Shown here one piece after another: positions 19,429 through 26,895 of a stretch of DNA of 26,895 nucleotides. Position 1 is the first letter of the stretch; every line of letters starts with the position of its first letter. A program made the position numbers and the translations under genes. Below the pieces are notes generated by a model. It did no database searches, was not told the DNA's origin, and saw only the letters and a program-made list of their open reading frames with translations. Origin of the DNA: Tieghemiomyces parasiticus (Eukaryota; Kickxellomycota; Dimargaritomycetes; Dimargaritales; Dimargaritaceae). The stretch spans positions 1 to 26,895 of the forward strand of contig JANBPT010000658.1 of assembly GCA_027575765.1 (NCBI GenBank), in the 5' to 3' direction.

Positions 19429-20748
19429 CTACATCTCCTGGCGGCTGTCGGTCCGGACGGGTTGGGGCTTCCCGCTACGGAACACGTCAAACTGGCGCAT
19501 AAAGGGCATGGAGTTATAGTTGCGGCGGTAAATTGGGTAGAGGACGAACCCGAGCAGGGTACCGAGTATAATGATCGCCACGCCGCCAGCAATGCCCACG
19601 ATGGGGCCTCCATCAAGTCCATCGTCACGAGGTCGGAATCCAAGGAAGCCCGCCGGTGGTACGTCTTGCAGGTTGTTCCAGTCCACGGCCGTCACGCGGT
19701 TCATATTGTCCAGGTCGTAGGTCCGCACGGGCTCTGGGTTTTGGTCCATATACCCGAATGTACTGACCAGGAAACGGCCGACGAGGACGGCCGAGTATGT
19801 GGCTTTGACCGGGTGCGGGGCTGGCAGAGTGAGCTCAAACCATTCAAAGTCCGAGGTGCGGGCACCGTTGCCAAGGTAGAGAGAGTATAGCCTGGTGAAG
19901 GGCTCGACCTTACCGAAGGGATTACCGTAAAATACGACCGAATTGTCGAGGACGAGTGCGGCGGCGCCAACTAGTGGCGGTGGATCGTCTCCACCCGGGT
20001 TAACGGTCTGCCACATGAGGTCAACGGTATTGAGAACGTAGACTAGGGATGTCGATACGGGTCCGGAATACGTGATGCCACCAAAGAGTAGCATATGGGT
20101 GGTATTAATCATGGACCCGCTGGCCCCCCTCAGGGCTGGGGGCCAGTCTCCCCGGATAGACCGATGAAAGCAATCCCACTTTCTCATATCGAGCGACAAT
20201 GCACACAGGTCATTCATGGGGCTGTGGGTCATGTTGTCAGGGTCTTCGCCGCCGTAGACAAAGATGCGGCGCGTGGCCGGGGACCACACGGCGGTGTGCT
20301 GACAGCGGGCGGGCGGGGCTCCGTCGGCTACGAAAAGACTGTACTTTTGCGAGGTTACGTTATACATGTGGGTGGCGATGGAACTGGCATCTATGCCGGG
20401 CGCATCACCACCGATGAGGTAGACCATAGGGTCGTTGTAGTCACCCGTTGTCACGGCCACGGCCCCAAACAGCAGGTCAGCCGTGGGCGGTCCGTTGGTG
20501 ACATTGGGACCCGGGTGCTGGGCGTCCAGCCCGTATCGGAGGTCAACACGGAAGTCCTCATCCGCGTAGACAGACTGACCGTTGTTAAGCGTAACATTGC
20601 CTCCCTGGATGAGGAGGTATGGTGGGACGAAGCTGGTGGTGTGGCCGTAGCGGGCGGCGGTATGCCGTATAGTGATGAGGGCACTGAGAAGGAGAACGAA
20701 AAGGTAGAGGGCCCTGGTCGGACCGAAGAATCCTAAGGGCGACCCCAT
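19429..20748 (-). CDS. Kelch-repeat type I membrane protein, short tail
   Basis: A 439-residue intronless protein from the ATG at 20748; upstream in-frame codons give no earlier ATG. Residues about 12-28 (RALYLFVLLLSALITI) act as signal sequence or anchor. Six kelch-like blades follow: RYGHTTSF...YLLIQGG, FGAVAVTTG...VYLIGG, RCQHTAVW...IFVYGG, RGASGSMI...MLLFGG, VGAAALVL...VVFYGN, ATYSAVLVGRFLVSTFGY. Several N-x-S/T sites (NVT, NMT, NTT) suit an extracellular beta-propeller. A Gly-rich membrane helix (IVGIAGGVAIIILGTLLGFV, about 382-401) precedes a short basic cytoplasmic tail of about 32 residues. Architecture matches the fungal galactose-oxidase/kelch membrane proteins of unknown ligand. 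It shares the sixth-blade motif (LVG[RK]...FGY) with the protein at 24441-26150, so the two are probably paralogues. No catalytic residues of galactose oxidase were identified. Confidence 0.88.
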   Translation of the reverse strand: MGSPLGFFGPTRALYLFVLLLSALITIRHTAARYGHTTSFVPPYLLIQGGNVTLNNGQSVYADEDFRVDLRYGLDAQHPGPNVTNGPPTADLLFGAVAVTTGDYNDPMVYLIGGDAPGIDASSIATHMYNVTSQKYSLFVADGAPPARCQHTAVWSPATRRIFVYGGEDPDNMTHSPMNDLCALSLDMRKWDCFHRSIRGDWPPALRGASGSMINTTHMLLFGGITYSGPVSTSLVYVLNTVDLMWQTVNPGGDDPPPLVGAAALVLDNSVVFYGNPFGKVEPFTRLYSLYLGNGARTSDFEWFELTLPAPHPVKATYSAVLVGRFLVSTFGYMDQNPEPVRTYDLDNMNRVTAVDWNNLQDVPPAGFLGFRPRDDGLDGGPIVGIAGGVAIIILGTLLGFVLYPIYRRNYNSMPFMRQFDVFRSGKPQPVRTDSRQEM

Positions 20749-23700
20749 GCCACTCCGGGAAAGTCGGGTCCTAGCTACGATGTCGATTCGTAGTGCGCGC
20801 AGGCTAGGTGTCACAACGGTCAGTACAAATATGTTAAAGCTGATCGTACAAAAATACTATTCTCAAGGGTAGTCTGAAATTGCGGGCTCTAAAAAAAGGG
20901 GGGCAATGGCCAATAATAACCTCAGGGCAAATGCTGAAGTACCAGGCATTTAGACTAGTTCAGCGAAAGTGGTGACGAGCGGTGTGTACGTGCTTGGCAG
21001 GCGACCTGGCCGCCATGTCTACTCAGCACATGTCGCAGCACCCCACTGGCATAAGAATTCCCCGGGGCCACACGCTCAGCCCGGACTGTATCAGCGCCAG
21101 CTAGTCAACTAACCATTTGGCCCGTCCGCCCGGTCGGCCAGGCCGTCGTCGATTTACCGAGCGTGTCGTACATAATTGATTTATATATATATATAAACGT
21201 CGACTGTATCACGTAGTCTAGGGTTAATTATCCCCTGTGAATATACAAAGTCTGTAAATTGTACCGTAGAAATAATAAGGTCTGAGCGCAGTATGCCATG
21301 CCGCTCCATTGGCGTGGTTGGAGGCTGCACCCCGTCGAGTAGGCACCACCCGGGCCATCGAACGGAGGCGAGCCTACAGAAGGACCGATATTACAGGGCT
21401 GCTGGTAAGGATTAGTCCTTTCGTCATCGCTCAACTCGCGTAATATAACCACCACGTAGTAGGGATCGACTCGGGGGTTGGGCTACATGGGCAAACGAGA
21501 TGTATATCAACATTAACCCGTGAGTTATCGACGGATTCTCCAGGCTATGAGCATCTAGGTTGGGGTTTTATCTATATATCCACCATGTCGCTTGATCCAG
21601 ATACCTCCATCTGGGAGTAACTTGGTCGTAGGCGTCTGAGTATTCGAATTCACCTGGCTGGTAATGGATGACGTGGCTAATCAGGTGCAATGTGGGAGCT
21701 GCAGCTAAGGGCCTCGGTACAATCTGCACGATTGCGAGGGTTGCGGAAGGGGCGGTTGGGTCTGCAAGGCGTACATGTGGCGAGTCGGAGTCCTACAGGC
21801 AGGCATGGCATGGGTGGCTGTCATTGCCCTAGCTTGTGGTGCATTGTTTACAGGGCTGGTTAGGACCTGAGGGTCAAGCTAGATGGTATCTCTTTAGGGG
21901 CATCGTACGCTATCAGAAGCGCTGTTCAGTGCCTGATCACACCGCATTCGCCTTGGGGTTGGTGAATGAAGGGGTCAGGAAAATAGCTGTAGGTAAGGAA
22001 CGGCGGAGAAAACGGCCGCAGTCAAGTGAAAACGCTGGGCTATTACCTACCGAAAGGGTGTACAGAGGGCCTGGTCTATGACTTCGTAAATAGGGCCCAG
22101 CATTCCATGGGTGCCGTCCCGTATTGACTACCGATCCCATGAGCACTGAGAGCTTGCCACGCCCCTCGTCACATCTTAACTATAAAGCACCCGGTTAATG
22201 GCGCCAATACAGTTCTGTCGGTCACCCTCTTTTTATTTTTAGCAGGGCGATGATAAGGATTACCTACTTTGGATCATTGGGTAAATGATTCTCGCTGGAT
22301 TGTCATAAGTCTCCACCGCGTACTGTGCATCGAGAGGCCGACCTTAAGCTAAAACCCCCTCCCCGCAGCACACATGGGGCCCCATAAAGGGAAGCACCCG
22401 TCATTCATTCCTTCCTAGCATCGAGCGGGTCTCGGTTACATGGCGAATAGCCATTCCGATAGACGCCAACGCTAAACATGCATTGGTATGCTAGGAGGTT
22501 GCTAGACTATTCCTACGTTTAACCCCTGCTCCCTGCAAGGATTCATCTTTACAAGGGACCAAACGGTCCGATAAGTTCGGCTGGGATCAAGCCAAAAAAA
22601 AGTTGATAGCCAAGCCATCCTCATTTAGCAACGGGCCTCGGAATGGCCGTCAGTAGCACGTTTGGACCATCTTTCTCGCCTGTATAACCACACTGCGATC
22701 AGCGACGCCTGGGACGCTATGTGGGCTTTAGTTAGTGGGTTCGCCAGCCCCCCCCCCATTGTGAGACTTACTCTTCACTAACGGTGCACCCTTGACCCAT
22801 AGGCAACAGCAGATCGGAAACAGTAAGGAAGCCGTCATTCTTACACATGCGCCCAGCTACGGAAGCCCGGGCTCAAGGAGGAGGGGGCGGTTCGATCAGC
22901 ACGAGACGCGCTAATACGGTCGAAGGTCCAGTGCTGACATCGGCTACCTAAACCACGGTCTTTCTGAGATAAGCACGTTTTCATTGTCCTGGAGTCCAAG
23001 AGCAGTTCCGGCGTGCAAGCTTCTTGCCAGCTCTTCCTAGGGATATGATCGGTCAGCTTGGCGCCGTCTTGGATACCCCTATGTACCAGGTAGCATCTGG
23101 TGGCATGGGCGATGGCCTGCAACGGATGCAGCCAGCACTGTATTTATTTCTCTGCATGCCTGTGCTATCAAACCCTGGGCGGCCTGGGCCCTGCGAGCTG
23201 TTAATCAAGTCAGGAGATACAATGGATCAAATGGTTACGGACCGCCCTAGGTGGTAAGCAGATCTGAATCCCAGGACGACACTTTCTCCACACTACGACA
23301 ACAGCGAGGGGGGAGGCCCTGGAAAAGGCGGGGTCTTTCCACCCAGAACGGAAATGGAAGACTGTGGTTTCCACCTGTTGTCTGGTTTACGACAAGCTGG
23401 CCGGGAGTGGCGGTTGGGAACAGCTTTGGGCAATGGCCGACACTCCAGCCATGCGGGATCCTTTTCCCACATAGTCCCGCGTCCGCTGACAATAACACTC
23501 CCGTACAATTGTTCTCTCCAAACACTGTACACCAAGCATATTTTATTTTTCACCCTGCGTCCCTCCTGTGCCCAACAGACGGGCCACCGCCACCATTTCC
23601 AACAGTCTAGCTGCGGTGCCTGCCCATCAGCCAGATATTCAATCAACCGGCTATGATAAAAACGAGCCTGCCGTCCGGACCCAAGCTATGGCCGTTCGTG

Positions 23701-24440
23701 ATACCATTTGTTCAACTTGTTTCTCGATACACCCTTCGTCTTCCTTTACCTCTTTCCCGCCCAACGCTTTGTCCTGTTCTTTTGTTCTCTTCCTTGAGCC
23801 AACTGACCATATGTAGCCATCATAGAGCCTTTCCCTAATCTTCACGGCTTCCCATTGTCCTATACGTTACGCCCGGTCTGCTGTCAACTCTATTCAAATA
23901 CCTAGAACACCGCGTACGACTTGTCACCGCCTGTCCGATCCGCTACATCAAGTTTGAACCTCGGCCTCCATATCAATCCTTATCCTAACAGGTAAGCCCC
24001 ACTGTCACTGGGTTCACCGGGGATGGACTCGGCGCAAGCAGTCCGAGGCTGTTAGTAATAAGGTGGTGAGCCACGTACCTACCGCGTCGGCAATCAATCA
24101 CACGCCCGTTATGGTTATCCATTGTCCAGTCCTGTGGGTGTCGGTGGACCATGCATACCCTCGGTCTATTCTGCATGACGCCGCCTCCCCAACCTCACAT
24201 AGCTGGATAGCCGCAGACCTGCAGCCAGCGTTCCAGCCAGCCCTATCCCATTCTGCCAGTACCTGCGTTGTTTCTAACAAGAGCCCTGCCTTACCCTACC
24301 ACCCTTTTCCCCTCATGTTACTCAATTATATTTTTCTAGCTCCCCCCAGTCTACCTTGAGACCTCTCCTCGCTTTCCGTTAAGGCCCTGCCTCATCATTG
24401 CAACCTCTGTCTTCACCCGCTGGCCTCGTCGATTTTAGTC
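20749..24440. other. 3.7-kb geneless region between divergent kelch genes
   Basis: The longest stretch without a gene in the window. Many short frames exist in all six frames, most starting at GTG, TTG or CTG, none with a recognisable domain or consistent codon use. I looked for tRNA B boxes and for conserved blocks of U1-U6, SRP and 5S RNA and saw none. There is a TA run at 21179-21196 and a C run at about 22749-22758. The 500 bases before 24441 are pyrimidine-rich, with no ATG-initiated frame of note, and form the leader/promoter of the right-hand kelch gene. Confidence 0.5.
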
Positions 24441-26150
24441 ATGCGTTTTTCAACAGGTGCCGGCTTTGCCCTGGCCGTCTGCGCCCAGGCCATCCTGTTC
24501 GCCGGCGCCGTCCAGGTCCCTCCACGACATAGTCACCGCGCCGTCGTACTTGACAACAAATTCTACGTCGTCGCCGGCAAAGGTACCACTGGGTTTAATC
24601 AGACCGATTTTATGAACACTTCACTGGTGCTTGACTTGTCCAAGCCCTTTTCGGCAAACGACCCGCCCTGGGACCTGACCTCGATGGTCGCGGACAACAT
24701 GCCTCGCGTTGGAGGCCACTCGCTCCTGGCCACCAAGGCCCGCGGCAAGCCAGAACTCATCGTGTATGGTGGTACCACCTTCCCGGAGGAGCGTGGAACC
24801 GATCCGGTGCGTGTCTACGATATCGAGACCCGGTCATGGTCCGAGGGCAACTTCGCCAATACCCCGGCGCGGCGTTACGAACACAGTACGGTCCCTTTTG
24901 AAGGCAGTAACAGCGCGATCATTTATGGCGGTATTTTGGATTATACCACCGGAAGTGAAAAATCGCAGACCAGTGCCAAACTGTACGTTCTAGACGCCGC
25001 GAAAAGCCAGTGGATCTCCTTCAACTCGGACTTGAACCAGCCCGACGCCCTCATGCACCACAGTGCCGTTATGCTCGACGACACGCGTATGGCCATTATC
25101 GGCGGCCATAACGATGAAAGTATGGCGGGGACCGGGAGCATCCATATCTTCGACACAGTCAAGCAGAGCTGGAGCGTGGTGAAGGTCAGCGGCACCGGCC
25201 CAAAGGACATTCGATCTGCCCCTGCGGTGGTGTTTAATGACCAAATCATCTTCTTTGGTGGAACCAACGGTAGCTGGGACGACGTTTTTGACCAGCTGCT
25301 GATTCTCGATATGAGCGTGCAGCCTTGGGCCTGGCGATCGCGCGTCATTTCCAACCCGCCCAGCCCACGCTACGCCCACACGGCAACCCTTGTGGGAAAG
25401 TACGTGATTATTGCCTTTGGGTACAAGGAAATCGCCCCTCAAGAGTTTACCTCCGACGACCAGATCTTCGTAATGGATGTCGACAAGTTTCAGATGGTCG
25501 ACACGTTTGACCTGCGTGAGGCCATGAACTTCGAGCCCAGTTCCCGCAGTGCCAAGCTCTCCGTCGGCGCCATCGTGGGGATCGTGGTCGGCGCCTTTTT
25601 TCTGATTCTGGCAGTCGTCGTACTGGCCCTATACTACACGGGCCGCGGCACTGCCATTGTGGCGTGGTTCCGCCGTACTTTCCGTCGCAACCATGACACG
25701 TACCGAGGCCCGATGGGCGAAGGGACTATTATCGGTAACTGTGAGCGCATCACCCGCGAACTCGATCCCCGACGCGCCCACATGGAGAAATTCCTCCGTG
25801 ACGATCGGGAGCGTGTCATTAGTGGCTATGATAGTAACCCGACTAATTCCACCTACGTTGGCTCCGACGTTGACGCATTAAGCCGGGGGTCCCATTACAT
25901 ACCGCCATTCGCCACGGCGGCGGGTCGCCATTCTCGTGACCTCCAACCGCTTGGGGAGTACCGGCCATCGTCCCCCTATCTCAACGATGACGATGAGGTG
26001 GATTTGGGTGAGCGGGAATACCAGATCACCTCGATCCCACGACGACGACTGGTGGCTCTCAACGCCGACACGACGGTACCGGCACCGGCCAAATCGGAAA
26101 GTCCCGAGCCGCCAAATTCGCCCCCGACTACCACACCGCCAGAGAAGTAG
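24441..26150 (+). CDS. Kelch-repeat type I membrane protein, long tail
   Basis: A 569-residue intronless protein. Residues 1-23 form a clear signal peptide (FALAVCAQAILFAGAVQ). Six kelch-like blades span about 28-355: SHRAVVLDNKFYVVAGKG, GGHSLLATK...LIVYGG, RRYEHSTVP...AIIYGG, MHHSAVMLD...MAIIGG, RSAPAVVFNDQIIFFGG, RYAHTATLVGKYVIIAFGY. One membrane helix (about 374-398, VGAIVGIVVGAFFLILAVVV) is followed by Arg-rich stop-transfer residues. The cytoplasmic tail of about 170 residues is hydrophilic, with acidic, Ser/Tyr and Pro-rich parts (ending NSPPTTTPPEK), which could bind partners or be phosphorylated. It is divergent from, and probably paralogous to, the minus-strand kelch gene, with the same order signal-propeller-helix-tail. 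A role at the cell surface is inferred; the ligand is unknown. Confidence 0.9.
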   Translation: MRFSTGAGFALAVCAQAILFAGAVQVPPRHSHRAVVLDNKFYVVAGKGTTGFNQTDFMNTSLVLDLSKPFSANDPPWDLTSMVADNMPRVGGHSLLATKARGKPELIVYGGTTFPEERGTDPVRVYDIETRSWSEGNFANTPARRYEHSTVPFEGSNSAIIYGGILDYTTGSEKSQTSAKLYVLDAAKSQWISFNSDLNQPDALMHHSAVMLDDTRMAIIGGHNDESMAGTGSIHIFDTVKQSWSVVKVSGTGPKDIRSAPAVVFNDQIIFFGGTNGSWDDVFDQLLILDMSVQPWAWRSRVISNPPSPRYAHTATLVGKYVIIAFGYKEIAPQEFTSDDQIFVMDVDKFQMVDTFDLREAMNFEPSSRSAKLSVGAIVGIVVGAFFLILAVVVLALYYTGRGTAIVAWFRRTFRRNHDTYRGPMGEGTIIGNCERITRELDPRRAHMEKFLRDDRERVISGYDSNPTNSTYVGSDVDALSRGSHYIPPFATAAGRHSRDLQPLGEYRPSSPYLNDDDEVDLGEREYQITSIPRRRLVALNADTTVPAPAKSESPEPPNSPPTTTPPEK

Positions 26151-26895
26151 TTGGGCAACGGTCTCCGCGTCATCGACCCCTTTAAATGCTGTCATTTTCA
26201 CCATTATTTTCCACACCTATCCAACTTCTTGTTAGTCAAGGTTGCTGATTTGTCTGCATTTTCACGTTTTTCCTGCAGCGCTAGTGGAGCCATCAGCCCA
26301 GCGTCTCAAACATATTTTGTTCTTCACCACTCGTATTACACTACTTATAATTAGCCGCCTTCAAATGGTATGTATAACACAACGAACTGGGGCGATCATC
26401 ACGTAATACGATTAATGTGGTCTATTGACAACCGTCGATTGCTCATTTACCAAAGGTGGCTGCACATGGAAAGCGTGATCAAAACAGCCGTAGTACGTCA
26501 GCCTATTTGACGATTAATTATACCCACCTAGGCGTGTACGTCCCTTGAAGAAGCGGACACTACTATACAGCGCTCTCGTTTTAAGGGCTGGTGAGGGCTC
26601 GGCATGAATAGAGATCGTAAACAGCGACTTACTGAGTCTACAAGCGTGGTATATATATAAATTAAGAATGGAAATGGATGTACGTGAAAGACGGACCATC
26701 ATTAGGACTTCCAGGCTACAACTCTTTGGGCTGCAAGATAGCCTTTATCTACACGACCTTATGCGCTGCCTCTTCCGCCCTTTGCCTGGTGCACCATAGT
26801 TACTCATGAATGACACCTCTCCTTGCTACACCATATTTCCACTTCTGACGACAGCCCATAAGGCTCGTTACCTTCCGATACTCCGGCGGCCACCA
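26151..26895. other. Geneless right end of the window
   Basis: About 0.75 kb after the kelch stop codon, A/T-richer than the genes, with no supported frame on either strand. A GTATATATATAAATT run occurs near 26648-26662. No AATAAA close to the stop was seen. Confidence 0.5.

Noticed and set aside
20095..20736. Plus-strand open frame of 213 codons opposite the left kelch gene
   Set aside because: It begins at a non-ATG codon or in mid-frame and is Gly/Val/Arg-rich shadow sequence of the kelch gene.
21179..21196. TA dinucleotide runs here and at about 955, 7449, 11422, 13961 and 26648, considered as transposon target or MITE ends
   Set aside because: They lack flanking inverted repeats or shared neighbouring sequence, so they are treated as simple A/T tracts.
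23251..23610. 119-codon frame upstream of the right kelch gene
   Set aside because: Begins with a non-ATG start or an arbitrary one, overlaps open frames of similar length on both strands, and shows Pro/Trp/Phe-rich content without a domain; consistent with chance.
1..26895. A linked Fe-S or mitochondrial gene cluster (SDHC, Era, Dre2)
   Set aside because: The genes are separated by unrelated genes, lie on both strands, and have their own promoters and polyadenylation signals; nothing in the sequence shows joint function beyond chance neighbourhood.

Overview
The window looks like nuclear DNA of a fungus. The genes have short GT-AG introns (donors mostly GTAAGT or close, branch sites such as CTAAC, CTGAC and one TACTAAC), there is a eukaryotic initiator tRNA-Met, and several products are fungal: an Ecm33-type GPI-anchored wall protein, a 624-residue alpha-actinin of the S. 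pombe Ain1 size, and kelch membrane proteins. The mix of an Aladin nucleoporin, alpha-actinin, AATAAA polyadenylation signals and compact, GC-rich coding sequence makes an early-diverging lineage (for example Zoopagomycota/Kickxellomycotina) my best guess, but this is inference from gene content only. No mobile element, CRISPR array, rRNA or virus-like gene was seen.

Layout, left to right. 139-839 (+): 3' part of an Ecm33-like wall protein whose first exon(s) lie outside the window. 2373-3485 (-): unrecognised protein with an N-terminal hydrophobic segment. 4427-5540 (+): five-exon SDHC, the membrane cytochrome b subunit of complex II. 6428 to about 7370 (+): an unrecognised, apparently interrupted reading frame, either a decaying gene or a gene with splicing I could not solve. 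7651-7935 (+): small secreted protein. 8451-8522 (+): initiator tRNA-Met. 8749-10349 (+): two-exon mitochondrial Era-type GTPase. 11107-13923 (+): six-exon alpha-actinin with a 13-nt microexon. 14260-15378 (-): Dre2/anamorsin. 16914-19164 (+): four-exon Aladin WD-repeat nucleoporin with a 16-nt first coding exon. 19429-20748 (-) and 24441-26150 (+): two divergently oriented, paralogous-looking kelch type I membrane proteins, separated by 3.7 kb in which I see no gene.

The genes do not form one pathway or cluster. Themes recur by chance or loosely: mitochondrion and Fe-S metabolism (SDHC, Era, Dre2), the actin cytoskeleton (alpha-actinin), the nuclear pore (Aladin), and the cell surface (Ecm33-like, small secreted protein, two kelch proteins). 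Two convergent pairs (alpha-actinin/Dre2 and Aladin/kelch) have close or overlapping 3' ends. Exon structures were assembled by eye from splice-site consensus, phase agreement and family similarity; all exon joins given for SDHC, Era, alpha-actinin and Aladin keep the reading frame.

I did not find a convincing undescribed multi-gene system. The items most worth a second look are the interrupted locus at 6.4-7.4 kb, the small tryptophan-rich secreted protein, the kelch pair with its large shared upstream region, and the tiny coding exons.
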